A stretch of 64,000 nucleotides of DNA from the NCBI GenBank assembly GCA_031367325.1, contig JANLPQ010000038.1, positions 22,958 to 86,957 of the forward strand, written 5' to 3'. This document shows, piece by piece, positions 15,812 to 23,747 of the stretch. Numbering within the stretch: the first letter of the stretch is position 1; each line of letters begins with the position of its first letter. The translations under genes were made by a program, and so were the position numbers. The notes under the pieces were generated by a model. That model made no database searches. It had not been told where the DNA came from and worked only from the letters and a program-made list of their open reading frames with translations. This DNA is from JAAFIP01 sp031367325. GTDB lineage: Bacteria > Pseudomonadota > Gammaproteobacteria > Burkholderiales > Burkholderiaceae_C.

Positions 15812-16798
15812 ATGCTCAACATCTTCACATTGGCCAATGGCCGCCTGTTCCAGGAAGAGATCGAATCTCTGGAAGAACTCACCAAGTTCCAACCCATTTG
15901 GGTTGATCTTGAATCTCCCACGCCCGAAGAAAAGGCGTGGATCAAACAACACTACGGCCTGTCTATCCCCGACGACGCGATGGACGAAGATATCGAAGAA
16001 TCTGCACGCTTCTACGCCGCTGACAATGGCGACCTGCATATACGGTCTGACTTTTTGATCGAAGACAGCGCCGAGTCGCGCACCGAGCGTGTAGCATTTA
16101 TTTTGAACCTGAACAACGACGAGTTGAAAAGCAAAGGCGTGCTGTTCTCCATCCACGACGAAGATGTCCCCGTGTTTCGCCTGCTGCGCATGCGCGCCCG
16201 CCGCTTGCCCGGCTTGATCGAAGATTCACGCGACGTACTGCTCAAGCTGTTTGACGCTGACGCCGAATATTCTGCCGACGCGCTAGAGGGCGTGCACGAT
16301 GCGCTAGAACACATCAGCGGCAAAGTGCTGAGCGGCGAGGTAACCGACGGCGTAGCCGGTGAGGTGCTGGCCACCATTGCCAAAGAAGAAGACTTGAACG
16401 GCCGCATCCGCCGCAACATGATGGACACGCGCCGCGCGGTCAGCTTTATGCTGCGCAGCAAAATGCTGTCGGCTGAGCAAAACGACGAAGCTCGCCAGAT
16501 TTTGCGCGACATTGATTCGCTAGACAGCCACACGGTATTCTTGTTTGACAAAATTAACTTTTTGATGGACGCCACGGTGGGTTTTATCAACATTAACCAA
16601 AACAAGATTATCAAAATCTTCTCTGTTGCCAGCGTGGCCCTGCTGCCACCTACGTTGATCGCCAGTATCTACGGTATGAACTTTCAGCACATGCCTGAGC
16701 TGGCGACAACGTGGGGCTACCCGGCGGCCTTGCTGGTAATGGCAGGGTCTGCTGTGTTGCCTATGCTTTATTTTCGTAAGCGGGGGTGGTTGAAGTAA
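15812..16798 (+). CDS. corA: CorA-family Mg2+/Co2+ transporter
   Basis: A 328-residue protein. A large cytosolic N-terminal domain (acidic, alpha/beta then long helices) is followed by two C-terminal membrane segments. The signature YGMNF is in ASIYGMNFQHMPE just after TM1, with the MPE-type loop; TM2 ends in the basic tail RKRGWLK. It forms pentameric channels for Mg2+ influx in the inner membrane. It is a single-gene unit followed by a composite repeat. Confidence 0.95.
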   Translation: MLNIFTLANGRLFQEEIESLEELTKFQPIWVDLESPTPEEKAWIKQHYGLSIPDDAMDEDIEESARFYAADNGDLHIRSDFLIEDSAESRTERVAFILNLNNDELKSKGVLFSIHDEDVPVFRLLRMRARRLPGLIEDSRDVLLKLFDADAEYSADALEGVHDALEHISGKVLSGEVTDGVAGEVLATIAKEEDLNGRIRRNMMDTRRAVSFMLRSKMLSAEQNDEARQILRDIDSLDSHTVFLFDKINFLMDATVGFININQNKIIKIFSVASVALLPPTLIASIYGMNFQHMPELATTWGYPAALLVMAGSAVLPMLYFRKRGWLK

Positions 16799-16841
16799 GT
16801 TTTGTTGCTTTTATCAGCTGGCCATTCAGTTATGCTGAGTA

Positions 16842-16900
16842 CTATAAATTTCATAGCTGGTTGAGCAGTATCTGCGGCCTACAGCGGCTAAAACACTCTG
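16842..16900 (-). repeat. Family 1 palindromic repeat, copy 6
   Basis: CTATAAATTTCATAG (16842-16856) and CTGGTTGAGCAG (16857-16868), then the tail TATCTGCGGCCTACAGCGGC. It forms the outer end of the composite element that continues to 17278. Confidence 0.85.
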
Positions 16901-17278
16901 AAAACAGGCCTCAGAATACGCTTAGCGTGCCTTCAACGCCTGTTCTGTGCCCGCCTTGGCACTTGGCGTGAACAGCTCCGCGGCTGTCCTCCGCCCTGCG
17001 GGCTCCCCCTTTATGCCGCTGCGCTGTCCACACCAAGCGCCAAGGCTGCGTACTGGCTAAGTGTGAATACAGCGGTTGATCGCCCACCATGTTCATAAGA
17101 GCTGGCAGGTGGTGCATTCAGCGCAGCGGATAAGGTGGGTAAGCAGGCGGTTGATCGCCCACCATGTTTGCAAGAGCTGGCAGGTGGTGTACTCAGCGCA
17201 GCGGCATAAAGGGGGAGTAGGCGGCCCTAGGCCGCCACGGAGGACAGCCGCGAAGCTAAGTACGCCGCCTGCCAGCTC
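16901..17278 (-). repeat. Family 2 composite stem-loop repeat, copy A
   Basis: The first stem-loop has 23-base arms at 16953-16975 and 17024-17046 (begins GCCTTGGCACTTGG). The second has arms at 17174-17196 (begins GAGCTGGCAGGTGG) and 17256-17278. A half copy of the second lies at 17099-17125, and a 75-bp direct repeat begins at 17072 and 17147 with GCGGTTGATCGCCCACC. Both loops contain GCGCAGCGGCATAAAGGGGG and GGAGGACAGCCGCG (inverted in the first). The same set occurs inverted at 61385-61636. It shows no plausible coding region. Confidence 0.85.
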
Positions 17279-17415
17279 CCGTACAAAACAAAAAGACAAG
17301 CTCAGGACACACAAGACACAAGTGCCTAATCCAATTGACGATAGATCAATAAGTCAACTGAAGTGGAAAAACACCTCCAAAAGCCTGCAGCCCGAAGCCC
17401 GAGGAGCGAAAAGGG

Positions 17416-18129
17416 TTACGCCCCCAGCGACACAATCCACCACACCAGCGCAGCGCACAACGCAAAAACTACTGCTGCCACTGCGCGTGAGGCAGCGTCG
17501 TCACGCGAGGCGGGTGCTTCAATGGTTAGCAGCTTGTCGCCTTGCAGCATAGGTTGAATCAAGTTGTCTTTTTTCTTGTACAGATAATAAAAAATCGCCG
17601 CAATGTGCAGCACTATCAGCGCGATCACTATATTGCTGCCCACTTCCTTGTGGTACCAAGTGGCTGTACTGATACGCGCTGCAGACACAAACTTAGTCAA
17701 CGGCCCTTGGTTAGAAATCTCGTCGTCGCTGAACAAACCCGAGGCCACTTGCAGCAGCAAAATACCTAATATGGCAAACACCGAAGCAGAGCCCATAGGG
17801 TTGTGGCCTATGGATTGCTCAGGTGTGCCACGGCCCTTGTAGTAAGCCACGATGGTAGAGGGCGCGTAGATAAAACTGGCAAAACGCGACCAGCGCCCGC
17901 CCACAAAACCCCACACCACACGAAACAGCAGCAACGACAATACTGCATAGCCAAATTTAAAATGCCATTGCATCCAGTCGCCACCTATATTGACCGTGAT
18001 GAGCAGGCACGCAATACACACCACCAAAGACCAGTGGAAGATGCGGGTAGGTAAGTCCCACACACGCGTAGCGTGCTGCACGTAAGGTGGGTGGGCTGGG
18101 GCATTAGGTGGTGTAGTTTGGGGTGTCAT
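17416..18129 (-). CDS. Cytochrome b561 / Ni-Fe-hydrogenase-type b cytochrome
   Basis: An inner-membrane di-haem b-type cytochrome with four or more helices. RVWDLPTRIFHWSLVV has the first haem His; further candidates are WHFKFGYAVLSLLLFRVVWG, GHNP and H in IVLHIAAIFYYLYKKKDNL. It transfers electrons from quinol to a soluble c-type cytochrome; the cytochrome c' gene at 18395 is divergently encoded nearby, a common pairing. ATG at 18129 is chosen over GTG at 18168; neither has a clear Shine-Dalgarno. The C-terminal segment VVFALCAALVWWIVSLG is one more membrane span. Confidence 0.87.
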   Translation of the reverse strand: MTPQTTPPNAPAHPPYVQHATRVWDLPTRIFHWSLVVCIACLLITVNIGGDWMQWHFKFGYAVLSLLLFRVVWGFVGGRWSRFASFIYAPSTIVAYYKGRGTPEQSIGHNPMGSASVFAILGILLLQVASGLFSDDEISNQGPLTKFVSAARISTATWYHKEVGSNIVIALIVLHIAAIFYYLYKKKDNLIQPMLQGDKLLTIEAPASRDDAASRAVAAVVFALCAALVWWIVSLGA

Positions 18130-18394
18130 GGTGTCAAGTGTAGTTAAGCCCTCAAAAATATTGAGCACGAATTTTATTTTTCCTGCCGTGCATTTCTAAT
18201 CGGTAGTGTTTAGATAGTAAAGTGACTGTTACTGGTGCAACCAGCACTGACAAAGTGCAGCATAAGCAGGAATTCGACAGTACAAACCCGTAGTACAAAT
18301 ATCCTGCTGTGCAGGAACTTTTGAAATCTTCTAAACTCATATCGTGTTACTTAGCCGTATCAACCTTATCAAAAACTTCACAATAGGAGCCACT

Positions 18395-18847
18395 ATGAAA
18401 CTGCGCCACCTCTTCAACGCTACCCTGTCTGCCTTGGCATTAGCCATCGCCTTACCCGCTGCAGCGCAGTTTGCCAAGCCTGAAGACGCTATCAAATACC
18501 GCAAAGCTGCACTGACGGTGATGGGTACCCATTTTGGGCGCATTGGTGCGATGGTGAATGGCAAAGTACCGTTTGAAGCAGCGGCCGCCCAGCAAAACGC
18601 AGAGATCGCCACGGCCATGTCTACACTGCCATGGCAAGGTTTTGGCCCCGGTACTGAGGGCGGCAAGGCTAAGCCAGAGATCTGGAAAGAAACCGCCAAG
18701 TTCAAAGAACTGGGCGAAGACATGAATAAGAAAATGGTAGCACTCAACGCCGCTGCCAAAACTGGCAATTTAGACAACATCAAGACCGCATTCGGTGCCA
18801 CAGGCGCATCTTGTAAAGCTTGCCACGATGCGTTCCAAGATAAGTAA
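18395..18847 (+). CDS. Cytochrome c' (four-helix, C-terminal haem)
   Basis: A 150-residue periplasmic protein with a signal peptide (SALALAIALPAAAQ) and a single haem site CKACH at 140-144 near the C-terminus, as in the class II c-type family. The conserved YRKAAL-x-VMGTHFGRIGAMV forms helix 1. Class II cytochromes bind NO/CO and may help detoxification or electron transfer. AGGAG at 18385 selects ATG 18395. It probably works with the divergent cytochrome b561. Terminators follow. Confidence 0.93.
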   Translation: MKLRHLFNATLSALALAIALPAAAQFAKPEDAIKYRKAALTVMGTHFGRIGAMVNGKVPFEAAAAQQNAEIATAMSTLPWQGFGPGTEGGKAKPEIWKETAKFKELGEDMNKKMVALNAAAKTGNLDNIKTAFGATGASCKACHDAFQDK

Positions 18848-18907
18848 ATCCTGCTTGGCGCAATAAAAATTTTCCTTGAGGGTGGTGGCTTTGGCTACTA
18901 CTTCACG

Positions 18908-18967
18908 CCCGCTGATCGCAAGGTTAGCGGGTTTTTTTGCCTCGCTGACAGCAAGGTTAGCGGGTTT
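18908..18967 (+). terminator. Tandem duplicated Rho-independent terminators
   Basis: CCCGCT-N12-AGCGGG followed by seven T (18908-18938). A diverged second copy, CGCT-N12-AGCG plus GGTTTTT, follows at 18943-18967, and a third partial hairpin is at 18971-18991. They lie after cytochrome c' and face the convergent thioredoxin gene. Confidence 0.85.
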
Positions 18968-18999
18968 TTGCGCTTCGCTGACCGCGAGAGCGTCTGTAG

Positions 19000-19530
19000 T
19001 TAAGCCTTCTCGGCCACCAGTTGCGCTATCAGCTGGTTCATCACAGCAAAATCGGGTGCACCGATGTAGCGCTTCACAATCATACCTTTCTTGTCGACCA
19101 AGTACGTGGTAGGCGTTAGTTTTACATCACCCCAAGCTTTAGCCACCGCACCGGTGTTGTCGATAGCCACTTTAAAGGGCAGGGCGCGGGTTTGCGCAAA
19201 GTTCACCACGTAGCTGGGCGGGTCGTAGCTCATGGCCACGGCCACAGTGTCAAAGCCTTGGTCTTTAAATTGCTTATACGTTGCTATCACTTGCGGCATT
19301 TCAGCGACGCAGGTGGTGCAGCTGGTAGCCCAAAAGTTAACCAAGGTCACTTTGCCCTTCATGGCGTCGGTAGTGTATTGCGTGCCGTCCAGCAGCACCA
19401 TGGTAGAGGCGGGCGCTTGCCCCGTAGCGTCAGCCGTGTCTTTGCAGGCTGACAGGGCCAGCCCGATTGCCAAGCAGGCGGAAACTAGGGCAAGATAGCG
19501 GTAATTTTTAAACACAATGGAGTTTCTCAT
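19000..19530 (-). CDS. TlpA/ResA-like thioredoxin lipoprotein
   Basis: A 176-residue protein with lipobox LALSAC (Cys29) and a thioredoxin fold in the AhpC/TSA-Redoxin class. The active site is ATSCTTC (C71-x2-C74), and the cis-Pro region is TPTTYLVDKKG. It would reduce periplasmic disulfides, for example for cytochrome c maturation, matching the cytochrome genes beside it. The ATG at 19528-19530 overlaps the ATG of the divergent gene; GTG at 19515 (giving MFKNYRYLAL) is an equally good start and still leaves a complete lipoprotein signal. Confidence 0.88.
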   Translation of the reverse strand: MRNSIVFKNYRYLALVSACLAIGLALSACKDTADATGQAPASTMVLLDGTQYTTDAMKGKVTLVNFWATSCTTCVAEMPQVIATYKQFKDQGFDTVAVAMSYDPPSYVVNFAQTRALPFKVAIDNTGAVAKAWGDVKLTPTTYLVDKKGMIVKRYIGAPDFAVMNQLIAQLVAEKA

Positions 19531-20233
19531 GGATCGCAGACAGTTTAACAACCTGGGCACATCTTCGCTGGCGCTGATGATTGCTGCCACCTACCAACAC
19601 GCCTATGCACTGTCGCTGGGCGACTTGACCAATGCGGATGCCAGCGCGGGCATCAAAGCCGCGCTAGAAACAGGTGCACTGGCAGCAGTAGGCATCTTGG
19701 GTAAAACAGATGGATTCTTGGGCAACGAAAAAGTTCGCATTGCTTTGCCCGGTTACCTGCAAGACGCCGGCAAATTGATGAAAACGCTGGGCCAAGGCAA
19801 GCGCGTGGACGAATTGGTGACCTCGATGAACCGGGGCGCCGAGCAGGCCATTCCTATGGCCAAAACATTGCTGGTGTCCACCGTCAAGGCCATGAGCGTG
19901 ACCGACGCTAAAAACATTCTCACCGGTGGCGACAATTCAGTCACTACGTTTTTTGCTGACAAAACCCGCGCACCGCTGGGCGTACAGTTCTTACCCATCG
20001 TTAACAAAGCCACCGAAAAAGTAGGCTTGGCCGACAAGTACAACAGCTTTGCTGGCAAAGCCGCCAGCTTTGGCATCGTGAAAAAAGAAGACGCCAACAT
20101 TCAGCAATACGTCACTGGCAAAGCGCTAGACGGCTTGTACCTCATCATCGGCGAGCAAGAGCTAAAAATTCGCCAAGACCCCGTAGGCACTGGCAGCAGC
20201 ATCTTGAAGAAGGTGTTTGGTGTTTTAAAGTGA
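19529..20233 (+). CDS. DUF4197 family secreted protein
   Basis: A 234-residue protein. MDRRQFNNLG resembles a Tat-like start without the twin-arginine consensus, followed by a hydrophobic stretch SSLALMIAATYQHAYA. The DUF4197 domain is seen in DGFLGNEKVRIALPGYL, MNRGAEQAIP, MSVTDAKNILTGGDNSVTTFF and FLPIVNKATEKVGLADKY. GGAG at 19519 supports ATG 19529 rather than 19517. The role is unknown. It is divergent from the thioredoxin gene with overlapping start codons. Confidence 0.85.
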   Translation: MDRRQFNNLGTSSLALMIAATYQHAYALSLGDLTNADASAGIKAALETGALAAVGILGKTDGFLGNEKVRIALPGYLQDAGKLMKTLGQGKRVDELVTSMNRGAEQAIPMAKTLLVSTVKAMSVTDAKNILTGGDNSVTTFFADKTRAPLGVQFLPIVNKATEKVGLADKYNSFAGKAASFGIVKKEDANIQQYVTGKALDGLYLIIGEQELKIRQDPVGTGSSILKKVFGVLK

Positions 20234-20270
20234 TTTTTAAGGCGTTTTATTGTGAAATAATGCCTGCAAA

Positions 20271-20310
20271 CCAAGTAAAACCTGCTCAACCAGCTATGAA
20301 AAATATAGTA
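20271..20310 (+). repeat. Family 1 palindromic repeat, copy 7 (carries a start codon)
   Basis: CCAAGTAAAAC, CTGCTCAACCAG (20282-20293), CTATGAAAAATATAG (20294-20308). The ATG at 20296-20298 inside the second palindrome is the best start of the nucleotidase gene. Confidence 0.85.
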
Positions 20311-21969
20311 ACCCTATCTTCTGCTTTGCCCACTTTTGCACTGCGCACCATCGTTTTGGGTGCCATCACGCTGCTGGCAGCCTGCACCACACAAGGCCCC
20401 GGCGTGCCGTTGATGCCGCCTAGTGGCCCCGTCAAGCTGACCGTGTTGCACACCAACGACCACCATGGCCGTTTCTGGAAAAACAGCGACGGCGAATATG
20501 GCATGGCCGCGCGCAAAACCGTGCTCGACCAAGTGCGCGCCGAGGTCAAATCTGCAGGCGGCCACACCTTGCTGCTGGACGGCGGCGACGTGAACACTGG
20601 CGTGCCTGAGAGCGACACGCAAGACGCCGAGCCCGACTTTAAAGGCATGAAGCTACTAGGCTACGACGCCATGACCTTTGGCAACCACGAGTTTGACAAA
20701 CCCCTGCCCGTGTTGGCCAAGCAAGTGGCGTGGGCAGGCTTTCCGGTGCTGTCGGCCAATATTTACAAAGACGGCAAACGCTTTGCCAAGCCGTACGAAG
20801 TGTTTGAGCGCGGCGGCTTAAAGATTGCCGTCATGGGCCTGACCACCGACGACACCAACAAAATGGTTGACCCGGCCAACATTGCCGGCATGGAGTTTCG
20901 CAAGCCCGCGCCCGAGGCCGCAGCGCTGATGCCCGAGCTAAAAAAGCAAGCCCACGTGGTGATAGCCGCCACCCATATGGGCCACTACCCTAACAACACG
21001 CGGGGCGTCAACGCCGAGGGCGATGTAGAAATGGCACGCGAGGTGAAAGGCTTCGACTTGATCGTCGGCGGCCACAGCCAAAACCCGGTTTGCATGATTA
21101 CCGAGCTAACCCGCAATGAAAAGTACGAGCCCGGCGGCCCCTGCCAGCCCGACCGTCAAAACGGCGCGTGGATTGTGCAAGCCCACGAGTGGGGCAAGTA
21201 CGTGGGCCGCGCTGATTTTGAATACGCAGGCGGCGAGCTAAAACTGGTGAAGTACGAGCTGATCCCCATTAATCTGAAAAAGACTGTCAAAGGCGCGGAT
21301 GGCAAAGACAGCAAAGTATTTGCCACGGCTGAGATCAAAGAAAACGAAGCCACGCTGGCCATGCTGAAACCGTTTCAAGACAAAGGCCGCGCCGAGCTAG
21401 ACAAAGTAGTGGGCGAGTCTGACGGCAAGCTAGAAGGCGACCGCGCCATCGTACGCGCCAAGCCTACCAACCTGGGCGTGTTTATCGCCAGCGTGATGCA
21501 GCAGCGCGCCAAAGCCGACCTGGCCATCATGAACTCTGGCGGCGTGCGCGACTCGCTACCCGCAGGCAAGCTAACTTATAAAGACGTCATCAAGGTGCAG
21601 CCGTTTGGCAATATGCTGAGCTACATAGACTTTAGCGGCAAAGAGCTGATGGACTACCTGAACGCCGCGGCCAAGATGACCGCAGGCTCCGGCGCGTTCG
21701 CACAATTTTCGGGCGTGCAACTGGTCATCGAAGGCGGCGCAGTAAAAACCGCCACCATCAAAGGCGCAGCCATCGACCCCGCTAAAACCTACCGCATGGC
21801 GTTGAATAACTTTCAAGCCAACGGCGGTGACGGCTACCCCAAGCTGTCCAATCACCCCGGTTATGTGAATACCGGTTTTGTCGATGCGGATGTGATGCGT
21901 GAGTTTTTAAGCAAGAACGGTATTAAGGCAGCTACGTATGAGCCGGGTGAGGCGGTCGTGCGACGCTGA
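20296..21969 (+). CDS. 5'-nucleotidase / UDP-sugar hydrolase-like metallophosphatase, lipoprotein
   Basis: A 557-residue exported enzyme. Lipobox LAAC (Cys30) follows a hydrophobic segment. The metallophosphoesterase core has LHTNDHHGRF (D-x-H), DGGDVNTG, TFGNHEFD, THMGHYP and GGHSQN. The C-terminal substrate domain has NSGGVRDSLPAG, VQPFGN and NNFQANGGDGY. It hydrolyses extracellular nucleotides or similar phosphate esters, as UshA does. The preferred start lies inside a family 1 repeat and has no Shine-Dalgarno; an in-frame ATG at 20260 would translate the repeat as NQVKPAQPA. Confidence 0.92.
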   Translation: MKNIVTLSSALPTFALRTIVLGAITLLAACTTQGPGVPLMPPSGPVKLTVLHTNDHHGRFWKNSDGEYGMAARKTVLDQVRAEVKSAGGHTLLLDGGDVNTGVPESDTQDAEPDFKGMKLLGYDAMTFGNHEFDKPLPVLAKQVAWAGFPVLSANIYKDGKRFAKPYEVFERGGLKIAVMGLTTDDTNKMVDPANIAGMEFRKPAPEAAALMPELKKQAHVVIAATHMGHYPNNTRGVNAEGDVEMAREVKGFDLIVGGHSQNPVCMITELTRNEKYEPGGPCQPDRQNGAWIVQAHEWGKYVGRADFEYAGGELKLVKYELIPINLKKTVKGADGKDSKVFATAEIKENEATLAMLKPFQDKGRAELDKVVGESDGKLEGDRAIVRAKPTNLGVFIASVMQQRAKADLAIMNSGGVRDSLPAGKLTYKDVIKVQPFGNMLSYIDFSGKELMDYLNAAAKMTAGSGAFAQFSGVQLVIEGGAVKTATIKGAAIDPAKTYRMALNNFQANGGDGYPKLSNHPGYVNTGFVDADVMREFLSKNGIKAATYEPGEAVVRR

Positions 21970-21991
21970 GTTTTTTAGTTTTTAGAATAAA

Positions 21992-22019
21992 AAAATTGCT
22001 CAATAGACTGAGTAATTTT
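21992..22019. terminator. A/T-rich hairpin after nucleotidase gene
   Basis: AAAATTGCTCA (21992-22002) pairs with TGAGTAATTTT (22009-22019), one G-T wobble. Runs of A and T on both sides make it a plausible two-way terminator. A related hairpin with core TTACTCAAT is at 23635. Confidence 0.6.
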
Positions 22020-22093
22020 ATACACCCACTAAAATTTTCTGCACTGTGCCGACTAGTTTCACTGAACGCTTGGCAATACCTATAAATAATTTC

Positions 22094-22717
22094 ATGAATC
22101 TTCTAAAACCACTAATCACAATTACAGCCGCCTTTGCATGCATGTCACCTCAGCTAAGCTGGTCTGCAGACAACAATGAATGGTCTTTCTGGGTCGAACA
22201 GGATGGCCAAAAGTTTTACCCAACTAAAACGTTGGTGCTTGCTAAGAAACCATTTACTTTTAACTTCAAGGGGTCAACCGAAAGTGACTATGGCTTGGCG
22301 GCAACCTCAGTCCTCGAAGAACTTCCTACACCTGACAATCTAGCCACGGCCTTTCGGGTCTCAAACGGTTTACTCGTAGACGATCCGAATACTAAAATAT
22401 CAATCAGCGGCCCCGGCCTCATAAATAGGGGATGGAGTTCGTGGAACATATGGGCTTATCACGCACCACTGGAGGGCGGTCTCATTTCTAGCTTTCAAGC
22501 CCGTACGGCGAATGCAGATGGAACCATCACTCTTTCTAGAGCGATTGACAAGCTGTGCGTCGACGATGGGCAACGCGATGTTTGCAAACCAACTAGTTCG
22601 CCAGTCTTCACAACATTTCATATTCTTGTTACCAGAATTCCCCAGCTCCGCGAAGGTCAATCGATCAAGGAAACGCGCTGGCTTGACCCGCGACTTGTCT
22701 CGGTTCAGTTCAGATGA
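22094..22717 (+). CDS. Secreted hypothetical protein, probable integron cassette gene
   Basis: A 207-residue protein I cannot assign. From ATG 22094 it has a clear signal peptide (KPLITITAAFACMSPQLSWSA), then a mature domain rich in W and T (EWSFWVEQDGQKFYPTKTLV) with two cysteines near the C-terminus (LCVDDGQRDVC), possibly a disulfide. Codon use and composition are AT-richer than in flanking genes. Its stop is one base before an attC-like site (22719-22778), the normal layout of an integron gene cassette. It was probably acquired that way. Confidence 0.7.
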   Translation: MNLLKPLITITAAFACMSPQLSWSADNNEWSFWVEQDGQKFYPTKTLVLAKKPFTFNFKGSTESDYGLAATSVLEELPTPDNLATAFRVSNGLLVDDPNTKISISGPGLINRGWSSWNIWAYHAPLEGGLISSFQARTANADGTITLSRAIDKLCVDDGQRDVCKPTSSPVFTTFHILVTRIPQLREGQSIKETRWLDPRLVSVQFR

Positions 22718-22718
22718 C

Positions 22719-22778
22719 GTCTAACTCTTAGTTCAAGCGGGTTTGCTTTTAAGGATCCGCTTAGCTAAAGCTTTAGTC
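22719..22778 (+). other. Degenerate integron attC-like site
   Basis: R'' GTCTAAC (22719-22725), 5-base spacer, L'' GTTCAAGCGG (22731-22740), 16-base centre, L' CCGCTTAGCT (22757-22766), 5-base spacer, degraded R' TTTAGTC (22772-22778). The left half matches the aadA-type attC pattern GTCTAAC-N5-GTTCAAGC. The right half matches CCGCTTAACT-CAAGC-GTTAGAY at most positions. The R' core has lost its first G, so it is probably inactive. No integrase gene is in the window. Confidence 0.7.
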
Positions 22779-22830
22779 GTTGTGAGCAAGTCGATGCATA
22801 CTAAGCCATGCGGTTAAACATGGAGTCAAC

Positions 22831-23547
22831 ATGACGCACCTGGTCTATCCCAACGAAAGCGCCGAATATCGCAAGGCACGAAACGCTCTGCTTTCCGAAG
22901 AGATGGCGTTGCGCAGACAGATTGAGGCCGTGGCAGCGCAACGCCGTGCTCTGCCGCCAGGCGGCGAGGTTTCGCAGGACTACCTTTTTGAGCGAATTGG
23001 TGATAAAGGCATGCCCGAGAAGGTCGCAATGTCGCAGCTTTTTGGTCAACACAGCACGTTGATTATTTATAGCTTTATGTATGGCCCAGATCGTCAGGTG
23101 CCATGCCCCATGTGCACGCACTTGCTAGACTCGGTCAACGGCGCAGCCAAGCATGTTGGTCAACGCGCATCGCTTTATATCGTGGCTAAGTCGCCAATTA
23201 CGCGCCTGATGGACTGGGCACGCGGCAGGCAGTGGGAGCACCTTCAGTTTCTATCAACCGCTGGCAACTGCTACAACGCTGACTACTTTGGAGATTCTGC
23301 CAACGTACCGCTTGATATTCGCAAACGTCGCGGCGCGACCAGCGGTAGTGATTGGGATGAAACGATGTTCAACGTATTCCGTCTGGACAATGGCAAAGTC
23401 CGCCACTTTTGGGGCAGCGAGTTGACGTGGGCACTGGATGAGCCTGGCCAGCACCATCGATCTGGCGACGCCGCAAACGCACTGTGGGGCCTGCTCGACA
23501 TGACGCCTGATGGACGTGGGCAGTTTATGCCCAAGCTTGCTTACTGA
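22831..23547 (+). CDS. DUF899 family thioredoxin-like protein
   Basis: A 238-residue protein. The helical N-terminus (YRKARNALLSEEMALRRQIEAVAAQRR) is typical of DUF899, which has a thioredoxin-like fold. The block FMYGPDRQVPCPMCTHLLDSV holds the C-x2-C pair. WDETMFNVFRLDNGKVRHFWG and the late LLDMTPDGRG are also conserved. The biochemical role is not established; thioredoxin-type redox chemistry is inferred from fold and CPMC. It lies downstream of the attC-like site, so it could be a second cassette, but no attC follows it. Confidence 0.85.
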   Translation: MTHLVYPNESAEYRKARNALLSEEMALRRQIEAVAAQRRALPPGGEVSQDYLFERIGDKGMPEKVAMSQLFGQHSTLIIYSFMYGPDRQVPCPMCTHLLDSVNGAAKHVGQRASLYIVAKSPITRLMDWARGRQWEHLQFLSTAGNCYNADYFGDSANVPLDIRKRRGATSGSDWDETMFNVFRLDNGKVRHFWGSELTWALDEPGQHHRSGDAANALWGLLDMTPDGRGQFMPKLAY

Positions 23548-23634
23548 CGTGATGTTGAATTGCCTCTACGTGATCGAAGTCGCGTCTGCATTTTTCAAGT
23601 AAGTCGATGTCGATTAATTTCTATAGTTTTTAAA

Positions 23635-23654
23635 TTACTCAATGAATTGAGTAA
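23635..23654. repeat. Short hairpin TTACTCAAT/ATTGAGTAA
   Basis: A perfect 9-base stem with a two-base loop, downstream of the DUF899 gene. It resembles the hairpin at 21992-22019, and the pair bracket the 22.1-23.5 kb accessory genes. Confidence 0.55.
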
Positions 23655-23747
23655 AGTATCTCAATGCCAAATTTGAATGATCAAAACCGCAAAACCGTTT
23701 AAAGTTGCGTACTGCTTAATTTGGCGTATTAAGTCAAGTGAGGCAGC

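Noticed and set aside
17076..17552. Open frame of 158 codons on the plus strand
   Set aside because: It runs through the composite repeat and the 3' end of the cytochrome b gene in antisense. Its composition follows the repeats and it lacks a Shine-Dalgarno.
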